Source: Kineosporia sp. A_224
Lineage (GTDB): Bacteria > Actinomycetota > Actinomycetes > Actinomycetales > Kineosporiaceae
Assembly (NCBI RefSeq): GCF_002198655.1
Contig: NZ_MWLN01000206.1
Span: 17,197 to 78,413 of the forward strand
Direction of reading: 5' to 3'
Length of the DNA stretch: 61,217 nt
The position numbers and the translations under genes are program-made. Positions 24,725 to 33,727 of the stretch are shown in pieces. Within the stretch, counting starts at the first letter, position 1. Each line of letters begins with the position of its first letter. A model generated the notes under the pieces. That model was not told the origin of the DNA. It saw only the letters and a program-made list of their open reading frames with translations, and did no database searches.

Positions 24725-25240
24725 ATGACGGACATCACACCTGCTCCGAGCAGCGACCGGCCCGTGTTCCCGGAGGGCTACGGCATCCCGGACACGACCG
24801 ACGGGCTGCTCCCCTGGTCGGACGTCGAGGCGCGGCTCGTCGCCGCGACGGCCTACTGGCTGGCCACGACCCGGCCCGACGGCCGCCCGCACGTCGTCCC
24901 CCGCTGGGGCGTCTGGCTCGACGGGCGGTTCTGGTACGACGGCGCACCGACGACCCGGCACGCGGTGAACCTCACGACGAACCCGGCCTGCGCGCTGCAC
25001 CTCGAGAGCGGCACGGAGACGGTCATCGTCGAGGGTGAGTCGCAGCCCGCCCGGGCCGCCGCGGACGGTCTCGGCGCACGGCTGTCCGCGGCGTTCGTGA
25101 AGTACAAGGACCAGGGCTACTCCCCGGGGCCGGACTCCTGGGCCGGCGAGGACGGCGGCGGCCTGCGGGTGCTCACACCGCACCGTGCCCTCGCGTGGTT
25201 CAGCTTCCCCGGCGACGCGACGCGCTTCCGGTTCCGCTGA
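24725..25240 (+). CDS. Pyridoxamine 5'-phosphate oxidase-like (split-barrel) protein
   Basis: A 171-residue flavin- or F420-binding split-barrel protein. AATAYWLATTRPDGRPHVVPRWGVWLDGRFWYDG and the NLTTNPACALHLESG segment are typical of the PPOX family. The reaction is not known; many actinobacterial members use F420. ATG 24725 was chosen at the start of family similarity, with TACGCT (24711-24716) 8 nt upstream. A longer in-frame reading begins inside the palindromic repeat and was rejected. The next 149 nt (to 25389) contain no gene I can support. Confidence 0.85.
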   Translation: MTDITPAPSSDRPVFPEGYGIPDTTDGLLPWSDVEARLVAATAYWLATTRPDGRPHVVPRWGVWLDGRFWYDGAPTTRHAVNLTTNPACALHLESGTETVIVEGESQPARAAADGLGARLSAAFVKYKDQGYSPGPDSWAGEDGGGLRVLTPHRALAWFSFPGDATRFRFR

Positions 25241-25389
25241 CCGGCGAACGGGACCTCCGGCCCGGGCGACCGCTCCCGAGGGCGCCGGGACCGCTGCGGC
25301 CCGGTGAATTTCTCGTCGAGGCCCGCCCCGGCGACGACGCCTGCGTGATGGACTGAAGGGCACGGGCGGGGGCGCGGAAGGGCGGTCCG

Positions 25390-26724
25390 GTGAACGCTGG
25401 CGACGCAGTGGGACGACGGATCTTCAGCGAGTCGGTGCGGCTCGGCAAGCAGCTCGACGAGCTGGTGCCGGGCGGCGCGCACACGTACGCCAAGGGGGCG
25501 GACCAGTACCCGCAGGGCATGGCCCCGGTCGTCGACCACGGGCTCGGCGCCCACGTCTGGGACGTGGACGGCAACCGGTACGTGGAGTACGGCAGCGGTC
25601 TGCGGTCGGTGGCGCTCGGCCACGCCCACCCGCGGGTCGTCGGGGCGGCCGCCGCGGCGATGGCCCGCGGCACGAACTTCTGCCGCCCGAGCGCGCTCGA
25701 GGCGCAGGCGGCCGAGACGCTGCTGTCCCTGGTGCCGGGCGCCGACATGGTCAAGTTCGCGAAGAACGGCTCGGACGCGACGACGGGCGCGCTGCGCCTC
25801 GCGCGCGCCGCAACGGGCCGGGACCTCGTGGCGGTCTGCCGCGACCACCCGTTCTTCTCCGTCGACGATTGGTTCATCGGGACGACACCGATGCACGCGG
25901 GGATCCCGGAGTCCGTCCGGGCGCAGACCCTGATGTTCCGCTACGGCGACCTCGACGACGTCCGTCGCCTCCTCGAGGCGCACCGCGGGCAGGTCGCCGC
26001 GCTGTTCCTCGAAGGGGTCACGCAGACCGAGCCGCCGGCCGGCTGGGCGCAGGGGCTGCGGTCGCTGTGCGACGAGCACGGCACGCTTCTCGTCGTCGAC
26101 GAGATGATCAACGGCTTCCGGCTGGCGCTCGGCGGCGCCCAGGAGCTCTACCCCTACCAGCCGGACCTCTCGGCGTTCGGCAAGGCGATGGGCAACGGCT
26201 TCGCGGTGTCGGCCCTCGCCGGCCGGCGCGAGCACATGCGGCTCGGGGGCGCGGTGGACGACGCCGACCGGGTGTTCCTGCTCTCCACCACCCACGGCGC
26301 CGAGACCCACGGGCTCGCCGCGTTCCTCGCGGTCGTCGACGTGTACCGCGAGGAGGACGTCGTCCGCCGGCTGCACGCCACGGGTGAGCTCCTGCGGTCC
26401 CGCGTCACCGACGCGCTCCGGGCGGCCGGTGTCGCCGAGCACGTGCGCCTGCTCGGCCTGCCCCCGAACCTCGTGCACGCCACGCTCGACGCCGACGGCG
26501 AACGGTCCCAGGCCTTCCGGACGCTGTTCCTCCAGGAGCTCCTCGACCGCGGCGTCGTCGCGCCCTCGTTCGTCGTGAGCGCCGCGCTCACCGAGGACGA
26601 CGTCGCCGCGACCGCGGACGCCGTCCACGAGGCCGGGCTGGTGTACCGCCGGGCGCTCGACGAGGGCGTGGCCCGTCACCTGCGCGGCCGGCCGGTCCGG
26701 CCGGCGATCCGCGCGCGGGGCTGA
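25390..26724 (+). CDS. Class III aminotransferase, glutamate-1-semialdehyde aminomutase-like
   Basis: A 444-residue PLP enzyme of the HemL-like subgroup. The N-terminus (LDELVPGGAHTYAKGADQYP), the GLRSVALGHAHP strand, the DEMINGFRL Asp motif and the PLP Lys in SAFGKAMGNGF are visible. True HemL enzymes sit with haem genes and differ in the substrate loop; related aminotransferases appear in sugar and antibiotic clusters. Its position just before the polysaccharide locus makes an amino-sugar role possible but unproven. GTG start. Confidence 0.85.
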   Translation: MNAGDAVGRRIFSESVRLGKQLDELVPGGAHTYAKGADQYPQGMAPVVDHGLGAHVWDVDGNRYVEYGSGLRSVALGHAHPRVVGAAAAAMARGTNFCRPSALEAQAAETLLSLVPGADMVKFAKNGSDATTGALRLARAATGRDLVAVCRDHPFFSVDDWFIGTTPMHAGIPESVRAQTLMFRYGDLDDVRRLLEAHRGQVAALFLEGVTQTEPPAGWAQGLRSLCDEHGTLLVVDEMINGFRLALGGAQELYPYQPDLSAFGKAMGNGFAVSALAGRREHMRLGGAVDDADRVFLLSTTHGAETHGLAAFLAVVDVYREEDVVRRLHATGELLRSRVTDALRAAGVAEHVRLLGLPPNLVHATLDADGERSQAFRTLFLQELLDRGVVAPSFVVSAALTEDDVAATADAVHEAGLVYRRALDEGVARHLRGRPVRPAIRARG

Positions 26725-26743
26725 TCGGCGCCCGGCCGGCGTG

Positions 26744-27499
26744 TCAGCCGGCCGGTGCGGCGTCCGCGACCCCGTAGACCGACACGTGCGACGTGCTCGC
26801 GGCGTCGAACGGCCGGCCCGCCCAGTCGGCCGTGCGCGCGACCTTCCGCAGGCCCGCAGCGATCGCGAGGGCGTCGAGCTCCGACGGCCAGACGTAGCGC
26901 AACCGGTTGGGCCGCAACGAGACGCCGCTCGCGTCGAGGACGACGTCCTGGGTGCGGATCACCTGGGCCACCGGGTCGTGGGTGCCCAGCTTGAGCACCG
27001 CCGAGGTGTCGTCGAGCGCACCGACGGACACGTGGCGGCCGCCCGACCAGCGGGTGGGGTCGGGCACGAAGGCCTCGACGACGAGCAGACCGTCGTCGGT
27101 GAGGTGCCGCCGGGCGCCGCGCAGGCACGCGAGCTGGGCGGCCTGGTCCGGGAGCAGGAACAGGGTGCTGAAGGCGACGAGGACGACGTCGAAGCGCCGG
27201 CCCAGCGCGAGGTCGGTGAAGTCGGCGAGCACGACCTCGACCGCGTCGGCGCCGGGACGCCCGCGCAGCCGGTCGACCATCTCCGGCGACGCGTCGACAC
27301 CCGTGACCGTGAAGCCCGCCGCGGCGAGCGGCACGGCGAGACGACCGGTGCCCACCCCGAGCTCGAGGAGCCGCCGGCCCGGGAGCAGCCCGGACAGCAT
27401 CGCGACCACGGCCGAGACGTCCTCGCGGTTCTCGAAGAGCCGGTCGTAGTCGTGCGCCCAGAGCCGGCCGTACTCGCCCGCGTCGTTCGGCGCCGTCAT
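26744..27499 (-). CDS. Class I SAM-dependent methyltransferase
   Basis: A 251-residue methyltransferase with motif I LLELGVGTGRLAVPLA, the acidic SAM-ribose residue in GVDASPEMVDRL, and motif IV FDVVLVAFSTLFLLP. The C-terminal part (about 150-250) is beta-rich and ends HVSVYGVA. The acceptor is unknown. ATG 27499 has GGGAGGA just upstream, and a TAGCGT -10 box lies at 27545-27540. It is divergent from the PAP2 gene and may belong to the polysaccharide locus. Confidence 0.85.
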   Translation of the reverse strand: MTAPNDAGEYGRLWAHDYDRLFENREDVSAVVAMLSGLLPGRRLLELGVGTGRLAVPLAAAGFTVTGVDASPEMVDRLRGRPGADAVEVVLADFTDLALGRRFDVVLVAFSTLFLLPDQAAQLACLRGARRHLTDDGLLVVEAFVPDPTRWSGGRHVSVGALDDTSAVLKLGTHDPVAQVIRTQDVVLDASGVSLRPNRLRYVWPSELDALAIAAGLRKVARTADWAGRPFDAASTSHVSVYGVADAAPAG

Positions 27500-27585
27500 G
27501 TCGTCCTCCCGCCGGGCACGTCCGCACCCGTCGGTCACGACGCTAGCGCGGGCCCGCCCGGCGCCGGCGACGGTTAGCCTGGAGC

Positions 27586-28239
27586 GTGACCCCCGACCCG
27601 TCGCCGCGCCGTCCCGGCGTGCTGGTGGCCGCGCTGTCGTGGGCCGGGTACGCCGCGCTGGCGGTGCTCGCGACGGTGGCCCCCCGCAACGGGTTCGACG
27701 TCGCCGTCCGGGACCTCGCCCGGCCCGGGGACGACTGGGGTCCGGTGCAGCAGCGCTGGGACGTGCTGCAGAACGCCCTCCAGCCGGTCGTCGTGCTGGC
27801 CGTCCTCGTCGTCGCGACGCTCTGGGCCGTCGTCCGCCGGCGCAGCCTGCGGCCGGCGCTCACGACGGCGACGGCCGCGGTGGCCGGGGTCGCGGTCGTC
27901 AGCGTCTCCAAGGTGCTCGTGGCCCGTCCGGACGCCTTCTCCTCCCCCGGCGTGCAGAGCAGCAGCTTCCCGTCCGGCCACACCTTCACGGCGGTGGCGT
28001 TCCTCGGCCTCGCCCTCCTCGCGGTCCGGCCGCGGCCGCCGGCGTGGGCCTGGGGGGTCGTCCTGGTGCTGGGGGCGGGGATGGGCATCTCGCTGCTGGT
28101 GCAGGGGGTGCACTGGGCGACGGACGTGCTGGCCTCGATCGTGCTCGGTGTGGCGTGCCTGGCCACCGTCGTCGCGACCGGGGCGGCGGGCGGGGACGCC
28201 GCGGCTCAGCCGAAGGTGCTCCCGGCGTCCTGGCGGTAG
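27586..28239 (+). CDS. PAP2-family membrane phosphatase
   Basis: A 217-residue membrane protein with five to six helices and the three PAP2 motifs: SKVLVARP (motif 1, with the Lys), FPSGHT (motif 2) and SLLVQGVHWATDV (motif 3). In motif 3 the usual Arg after Ser is Leu, though the catalytic His and Asp remain. PAP2 enzymes dephosphorylate lipid pyrophosphates such as the undecaprenyl carrier, which would suit a polysaccharide locus. A TAGCCT -10 box (27575-27580) lies 5 nt before GTG. The 3' end overlaps the beta-helix gene by 34 nt. Confidence 0.83.
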   Translation: MTPDPSPRRPGVLVAALSWAGYAALAVLATVAPRNGFDVAVRDLARPGDDWGPVQQRWDVLQNALQPVVVLAVLVVATLWAVVRRRSLRPALTTATAAVAGVAVVSVSKVLVARPDAFSSPGVQSSSFPSGHTFTAVAFLGLALLAVRPRPPAWAWGVVLVLGAGMGISLLVQGVHWATDVLASIVLGVACLATVVATGAAGGDAAAQPKVLPASWR

Positions 28240-29822
28240 GGCGCCGCACGCCACTGGTCCGCCGTCAGGTCGCGGGACGCGTCGAACGCCGTGAAGTGCC
28301 AGGGACCGGTGTAGCGATTGCCGCGCCAGACGTTGTGCTGCTCGAACGTCACGGCCGACTGCACGACGTCCCCCTTGTAGGGCGAGTTCTCCGGCCAGGT
28401 CCCGAAGTTCGAGAAGACGGCGTTGCGCCCGCACAGGGAGGTGGTGCAGCCGACCGCCTCCCGGGAGAAGACGAAGTCGTTGTCGCGGACGTCGACGTTC
28501 TGCGTCTTGATGCGTTCCCCGAACACGCGCCGGAACCACGGGCAGGTCGCGGTGACGTCGCCGTCCTCGTCCGCGGGGCGGCAGAACCGGTCGGCGTTCT
28601 CCCAGAGGACGACGCCGTCCCAGTTGTCGCGCAGGTAGTTCCCGACGATCTCCGAGCGGGCGAACCGGTCGCCGGCGCGGGCGTCGCCGCCGCCCTCGGA
28701 CACGTAGACCGCGCCCACCGGGAACGAGTCCCCGGCCTTCTGGAACTGCCGCCCCTTGACGATCGCGTTGCGCAGCATGACGTTGTCGGCGACCCGGAAG
28801 TTGAAGCTCACCTCGTAGAAGACAGCCTCGTTGTCGTTGCCCTCGATCCAGTTGCCCTCGATCCGCACGTCCCTGTTGTTCGTGTCGGCCCACAGCCCGG
28901 CACCGCGGTTGTCGTGGACGTAGTTCGCGGTGATCACCGCGTTCTCGGTGGCCCAGAGCTTGCCGCCGCCGGTGCAGCCGCAGCCGTCGCGCAGGCGCTC
29001 CCAGTCGTCGGTGTTGTTGCCGGAGATCTCGTTGTGGTCCAGGACGACGTCGCGGACGGCCGTGTCCCCCTGCGCCGCGAAGGCGCTGAACCCGTACTGG
29101 CCGTTCTCCGACAGGCAGTTCCACGACGTCCGGCTGCCGCTGCCGAGCATGAGGGCGGCGCCGTCGTTGTCGGTGAGCGTGGAGTTCCGGACGGTCCAGC
29201 CCGCCCCGCGGTCGTGGTTGACGACGCCCTCGTCGTTGTTCGACCGGCCGGTCCCGAAGCCCCGGATCGTCAGGTGCTCGACCGTGACGTCGCGCGCCGT
29301 CTGCGTGAACGCGTAGAGGTTCTTCCGCTGCCCGTCGAGCACGGCACCGGGGGCGCCGACGAACGTGGCGCCGTTCCCGGGGATGATCTGTGCGAAGGCG
29401 TCGCCGCCGAGGGTGTGGACGCCGGGCGCGAACCAGAACGTCACGCCCGGGCGGGAGAACGTGCCGTCGGCGACGAGCGCGCCGTTGTCCCCTGCCGGGA
29501 CGGCCGTCGCGCCGGCCGGGGCCGTCGCCGGACCGTCGAGCACACCGGCGTTCCCGCAGACCCGGGCCGGGGGCTCCGTCGGGCGTGCGCTCCCCGGTCG
29601 CGCGGGCACCCCGGGACCGGTCGTGCTTGCGGCACCGGGCCGCGTGGTGGTGACACTCCCCCGGGAGGTCGTCGACGGCGCCGCGGCCGCTGCCGGGGAG
29701 GACGCATCGTCACGGACCGCTGAGCGCCAGGCGACGACGCCCCCTGCGAGGACCACCACGAGGGCCGCGACGAGCAACGCACCGGACCGGCCGGACAGGC
29801 GTCGACGTGGCGCACTCGTCAC
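28206..29822 (-). CDS. Membrane-anchored right-handed beta-helix protein
   Basis: A 538-residue exported protein. An N-terminal signal anchor (about 10-30), a Ser/Thr/Pro linker and a long parallel beta-helix (about 110-430) with repeated Asn-rich coils (DVTVEHLTIRGFG, NSTLTDNDG, VVLDHNEISGNN, ENAVITANYVHDNRG, DVRIEGNWIEGN). This fold occurs in pectate-lyase, epimerase and depolymerase families. Its site beside a polysaccharide locus suggests a role in modifying or trimming the polymer. GTG 29822 has GGGGGA upstream. Catalytic residues were not identified. Confidence 0.82.
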   Translation of the reverse strand: MTSAPRRRLSGRSGALLVAALVVVLAGGVVAWRSAVRDDASSPAAAAAPSTTSRGSVTTTRPGAASTTGPGVPARPGSARPTEPPARVCGNAGVLDGPATAPAGATAVPAGDNGALVADGTFSRPGVTFWFAPGVHTLGGDAFAQIIPGNGATFVGAPGAVLDGQRKNLYAFTQTARDVTVEHLTIRGFGTGRSNNDEGVVNHDRGAGWTVRNSTLTDNDGAALMLGSGSRTSWNCLSENGQYGFSAFAAQGDTAVRDVVLDHNEISGNNTDDWERLRDGCGCTGGGKLWATENAVITANYVHDNRGAGLWADTNNRDVRIEGNWIEGNDNEAVFYEVSFNFRVADNVMLRNAIVKGRQFQKAGDSFPVGAVYVSEGGGDARAGDRFARSEIVGNYLRDNWDGVVLWENADRFCRPADEDGDVTATCPWFRRVFGERIKTQNVDVRDNDFVFSREAVGCTTSLCGRNAVFSNFGTWPENSPYKGDVVQSAVTFEQHNVWRGNRYTGPWHFTAFDASRDLTADQWRAAPYRQDAGSTFG

Positions 29823-29845
29823 TGAAATCCCCCGCGTTCCGAAGC

Positions 29846-29860
29846 GGATCCAGGGGATCC
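29846..29860. promoter_or_regulatory. GGATCC-AGG-GGATCC between divergent beta-helix and flippase genes
   Basis: Two GGATCC hexamers (each self-complementary) lie 3 nt apart in the 56-nt region between start codons 29822 and 29879. The arrangement is both a direct and an inverted repeat, which fits an operator, but the hexamer is short enough to occur by chance. Confidence 0.25.
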
Positions 29861-29878
29861 ACTGGGAGAATTCACTAT

Positions 29879-31204
29879 ATGTCCGGGCCTGTGGCACCGA
29901 CGCCGGGACGAACCTCCCTCGCGGGGCTCGTCGCGACGGTGCGCGGCAGCGTCGGCCGGCTCGGGTGGGGGCTCGCGGACCAGGCCGTCTCGAGCCTGAC
30001 GAACTTCGCGGTGACGCTGGCCGTCGCGCGCACCCTGACCCCGGTCGAGTTCGGTGCCTTCAGCCTCGCCTACGTCACGTACGCCTTCGCCCTCAACGCC
30101 TCCCGCGGGCTGGCCACCGACCCGCTCATGGTCCGCTTCAACCACGCGGACGGCGACGCCCGCCGGGCGGCGGTCGCCGGCAGCACCGCGACCGCCCTGA
30201 CGGTCGGTCTCGTCCTCGCCGTCGTCCTGGGCGTCGTCGGGGTGCTGCTCCCGGGGCCGGCCGGCCGGTCGTTCCTCGCGCTGGCCGTCGTGCTGCCCGG
30301 CCTGCTGCTCCAGGACAGCTGGCGCTACGTCTTCTTCTCCGGGTCGACCGGCGGCCGGGCGCTCGTCAACGACCTCGTGTGGGCCGCGGCGCTCGTCCCG
30401 GGCGTCGCCGTGCTGCTCGCCACCGGGGCCCGGAGCGCCTCCTGGTTCGTCCTGGCGTGGGGCGCGGCGGCCGCCCTCGCCGCGGTGGTGGGCGTGCTCC
30501 AGGCCGGTGTGCTGCCGGCCCCGCGGGCCGTCGGGGGGTGGCTGCGGACGCAGCGCGACCTGGGGCTGCGCTACCTGGCGGAGGGGACGGCGTCCGCGGG
30601 CGCCACCCAGCTGCGCAGCTCGGCGGTCGGCGTCGTCCTCGGGCTCTCGGCGGTCGGCTACGTCCAGGCGGCCGCCACCCTGATGGGCCCGGTCACGCTC
30701 GTCATGGTGGGTCTCAACCTCGTGGTGGTCCCCGAGATCGCCCGCGTGATCCGCCGGGCGCCGCGCCGGGTGCCGCTGGCCTGCCTGCTGTTCGGCCTGC
30801 TCCTGGCCGCGGCGACACTGGCCTGGGGCGCCGTCCTGCTGCTCGTGCTCCCGCACGGGCCCGGCGAGGCGGTGCTCGGCGACATCTGGGCCGGCACGTC
30901 GCCCGTGCTGCCGCTCGCCGTGCTGGCCTCGGTCGGCGGCAGCCTGCAGTCCGGGGCCGGCGCGGGCCTGCGCGCGCTCGGCGCGGCCCGGCGGAGCCTG
31001 CGCGCGATGCTCGTCGGCATGAGCGCCTACGTCGCCCTCACCGTGGGCGGTGCCGTGGCGTTCGGGCTCACCGGCACGATGGCGGGCGCCGCCACGGCCG
31101 CGTGGATCGGCGCGGCGCTGTGGTGGCGTGAGCTTCGCGCCGCGGCGCGGGAGCACGCCCTCGACGAGACGGCTGCCGGGGCGCCCGCCCCGGCAGCACC
31201 CTGA
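29879..31204 (+). CDS. Polysaccharide flippase (MATE/MOP superfamily)
   Basis: A 441-residue membrane protein with about 12 hydrophobic helices and the N-terminal motif ADQAVSSLTNFAVTLAVARTLTPVEFGAFSLAYV, typical of Wzx-like lipid-linked oligosaccharide flippases. It would move the lipid-linked repeat unit across the membrane. ATG 29879 follows a GGGAGA box. It is followed 26 nt later by a GT4 gene on the same strand, so the pair is probably one transcript, pointing toward the large minus-strand operon. Confidence 0.85.
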   Translation: MSGPVAPTPGRTSLAGLVATVRGSVGRLGWGLADQAVSSLTNFAVTLAVARTLTPVEFGAFSLAYVTYAFALNASRGLATDPLMVRFNHADGDARRAAVAGSTATALTVGLVLAVVLGVVGVLLPGPAGRSFLALAVVLPGLLLQDSWRYVFFSGSTGGRALVNDLVWAAALVPGVAVLLATGARSASWFVLAWGAAAALAAVVGVLQAGVLPAPRAVGGWLRTQRDLGLRYLAEGTASAGATQLRSSAVGVVLGLSAVGYVQAAATLMGPVTLVMVGLNLVVVPEIARVIRRAPRRVPLACLLFGLLLAAATLAWGAVLLLVLPHGPGEAVLGDIWAGTSPVLPLAVLASVGGSLQSGAGAGLRALGAARRSLRAMLVGMSAYVALTVGGAVAFGLTGTMAGAATAAWIGAALWWRELRAAAREHALDETAAGAPAPAAP

Positions 31205-31230
31205 ACGGTCGCGTCCGCGGCGCGGACGCA

Positions 31231-32487
31231 GTGAGGACGGTGGTCGACGTGGACCTCACCGGGACGTCGCCGGCCGACGAGCGGGGTCGGTACCGCCCCG
31301 CAGAGCGTGCGGACGGCGCGGACGCCGTCCTGCCGCGGGTGCCGCTCGTGGTCGCCACGACCCTGCGCCCTGAGGGGATCACCGGCGTCCACACCCACTT
31401 CACCCAGCTCCTCGCGCACCTCGCGGGGACGTCGCCCGGGGCGACGCTGCTCACGCCGTTCTCCTGGGGCGGGCCGCTGCGGGTGCCGGTCTTCGGCCTG
31501 CGGTTCGCCGTCGACCGGGTCTCCCCCGCCGCGGGGGTCGCCTGGTACCGGGCCGGCCACGAGGCGTTCCTGCGCCGGGCGCTGCGCCGCTTCCTGCGCT
31601 CCCACGGCGACTGCGTCGTGTACGCGCAGTGCCCGCTGTCGGCCCGCGCGGCCCTGCGCGAGCGGCTCGGCCCGCACCAGCGCGTCGTCCTCGCCGTCCA
31701 CTTCCGCGTCTCGCAGGCCGACGAGTGGGCCGACAAGGGCCTCGTCCCGCGCGACGGGCGGGTCTTCCGCGGCATCCGCGACCTCGAGCGGGCCGTGCTG
31801 CCCCGGGTCGACGGGCTCGTCTACGTCTCGCGCTGGGCCCGGGAGGCGGTCCTCGACTGGCTGCCCGAGGCCGCCGCGGTGCCGTCGGCCGTCGTGGACA
31901 ACTTCGTCACCCCGCACGAGCCGGCGACCCCGCCGGGCCCGCTCGGCGACCTCGTGACCGTGGGCAACCTCGAGACCGTGAAGAACCACCGCTACCTGCT
32001 CGAGGTGCTCGCGGCGGCGGGCGCCCGCGGCCGGCGGGTCACGCTCGACGTCTACGGCGAGGGCCCCGAACGGGCGGACCTCGAGCGCCGGGCGCGGCAG
32101 CTCGGTGTGGCGGACCTGGTGCGCTGGAACGGGTTCCGGCGCGACGTGCGGGACAGGCTGCCGGGGTACCGGCTGTACGTCCACGCCTCGTACTCCGAGT
32201 CGTCGTCCCTGGCGATCATGGAGGCGATGGCGGCGGGGCTGCCCGTGGTGGCCGGCGACACGGGTCCGCTGACGGAGCTCTTCGACGACGGCGTCGAGGG
32301 CCGCCTCTGGCCGCTCGACGACGCCGCGGCCGCGGCCGACGTCCTGCTCGGCCTCCTCGACGACGGGCCCGCCCGGGAGCGTGCGGCACAGGCCGCGCGG
32401 GACCGGTTCGCCCGCGACTTCACGGCCGCGGCGGTGGCACCGCGACTGCTCGACTTCGTCCTCGGGGTGCCGGCGCGCGGCCGCTGA
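31231..32487 (+). CDS. GT4-family glycosyltransferase
   Basis: A 418-residue GT-B enzyme. The N-terminal acceptor domain includes GITGVHTHFTQLL; the C-terminal donor domain shows LVTVGNLETVKNHRYLLE and the E-x7-E motif in YSESSSLAIMEAMAAGLPVVAG. The donor sugar is unknown. GTG 31231 gives a 35-residue extra N-terminal tail, so a later start is possible. The last 68 nt overlap the pyruvyltransferase gene on the other strand. Confidence 0.87.
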   Translation: MRTVVDVDLTGTSPADERGRYRPAERADGADAVLPRVPLVVATTLRPEGITGVHTHFTQLLAHLAGTSPGATLLTPFSWGGPLRVPVFGLRFAVDRVSPAAGVAWYRAGHEAFLRRALRRFLRSHGDCVVYAQCPLSARAALRERLGPHQRVVLAVHFRVSQADEWADKGLVPRDGRVFRGIRDLERAVLPRVDGLVYVSRWAREAVLDWLPEAAAVPSAVVDNFVTPHEPATPPGPLGDLVTVGNLETVKNHRYLLEVLAAAGARGRRVTLDVYGEGPERADLERRARQLGVADLVRWNGFRRDVRDRLPGYRLYVHASYSESSSLAIMEAMAAGLPVVAGDTGPLTELFDDGVEGRLWPLDDAAAAADVLLGLLDDGPARERAAQAARDRFARDFTAAAVAPRLLDFVLGVPARGR

Positions 32488-33727
32488 CCGGCCGCCCCCC
32501 GGGCGGCCCGCCGCCCGGCGGGGCGACGAGGGCCGACAGCTCCTCGAGCTGGTCGGCGACACCTCGGGCCGCGACGGCCCGGCGCGTCCGCAGGGCCGCG
32601 ACGACGGCCTCGCGCTCGGCCTGCAGCCGGTCGAACTGCTCGACGAGCAGGTCGACGTCGAACGTCGCGACCGGCTGGTCGAACCCCGGGCGCATGAGGT
32701 CGGTCATGAGGTCGGCGCTCTTGCGGGCGTACCAGACCGCGATCGTCGGCCGGCCCAGCGCGAGCCCGCAGACGACGTTGTGGAAGCGCGTCGCGACGAC
32801 CGTGCCGGCCGCGGCGACGACGGCCGTCAGCGCGTCGTAGTCCGCGACCGCCACCGCGCGGACCCGGTCCGCGGGGAGGCCGGGCCGTGCTTCGTGGACC
32901 GACTCGGCGACCCGCTCGGCGACCGGGACGTCGCAGGCGTCGCCCACGACGAGCCGGACGTCGTACCCGTGGTCGACGAGGTGGAGCACGAACCGGACCA
33001 CCTTCGCGGCGTACGCGTCGAGCACCCGGTCGGCCGTCGCCCGGTCGTCGTCGTTGCCGCCGCGGTACTCCATGACCCCCACGCACACCAGCCGCGGGTC
33101 ACCGGCACCGACGTCGCCGACCGGCCGGCCGAGGACGAGGTCCGGGTGGACCACGTCGTGCGACACATCGATCCCGCGACGCCGCATGGCCTCCCGCGAT
33201 CCCTCGTCACGGTAGGAGCGGTAGGTCGCCCGGCGGGCGAGGACGTCGAGGAGCCTGCGGGTGAGCGGCCGGGCCACGTCGTCGGCGCCGACCCCGACGA
33301 GCGCGAGCGGGGTGCGCAGCAGCCCGCAGCAGACCCCGAGCAGGGCGAACGCGTACGGCGCCTCCCAGGCGCGCATCGGCAGGCTCGCCTCGAGCACGCC
33401 CATGCCGGGCACGAGGACGACGTCGTGGCGGCGCACCCAGCGCCCGGTCCGCCAGGCGTCGGCGACCTTCCCCGGGCCGAGCGCGAGCAGCCGGAGCGGC
33501 CTCGGCAGCCGCCGGGACGGCACCCACGACGACACCGTCGCCTCCAGGCCGTAGCGGGCGCGGACCCGTTCCGGCGCAGGGGTCATGACGTCGACGACGG
33601 CCCCGGGGTGCCGGGCGCGCAGGTGCGCGAGGACGACGTCGAAGGAGGCGTCGTTCCCCAGGTTGCCGGTCCCGAGCAGACCGTAGACGCCGACCCGGAC
33701 CGCGGCCCCCGGTCCGCCGGCCGTCAC
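32420..33727 (-). CDS. Polysaccharide pyruvyl transferase family protein
   Basis: A 435-residue enzyme of the CsaB/WcaK family, which adds ketal-linked pyruvate to sugars. Visible are VGVYGLLGTGNLGNDAS at the N-terminus, the mid segment LVGVGADDVARP and the C-terminal RFHNVVCGLALGRPTIAVWY. The last 30 residues are a Pro/Gly/Arg tail encoded opposite the GT4 3' end and may be a recent extension. GTG 33727 overlaps the GT2 stop (GTGA). It is the last gene of the 17-gene run. Confidence 0.87.
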   Translation of the reverse strand: MTAGGPGAAVRVGVYGLLGTGNLGNDASFDVVLAHLRARHPGAVVDVMTPAPERVRARYGLEATVSSWVPSRRLPRPLRLLALGPGKVADAWRTGRWVRRHDVVLVPGMGVLEASLPMRAWEAPYAFALLGVCCGLLRTPLALVGVGADDVARPLTRRLLDVLARRATYRSYRDEGSREAMRRRGIDVSHDVVHPDLVLGRPVGDVGAGDPRLVCVGVMEYRGGNDDDRATADRVLDAYAAKVVRFVLHLVDHGYDVRLVVGDACDVPVAERVAESVHEARPGLPADRVRAVAVADYDALTAVVAAAGTVVATRFHNVVCGLALGRPTIAVWYARKSADLMTDLMRPGFDQPVATFDVDLLVEQFDRLQAEREAVVAALRTRRAVAARGVADQLEELSALVAPPGGGPPGGRPVSGRAPAPRGRSRAVAVPPPRP

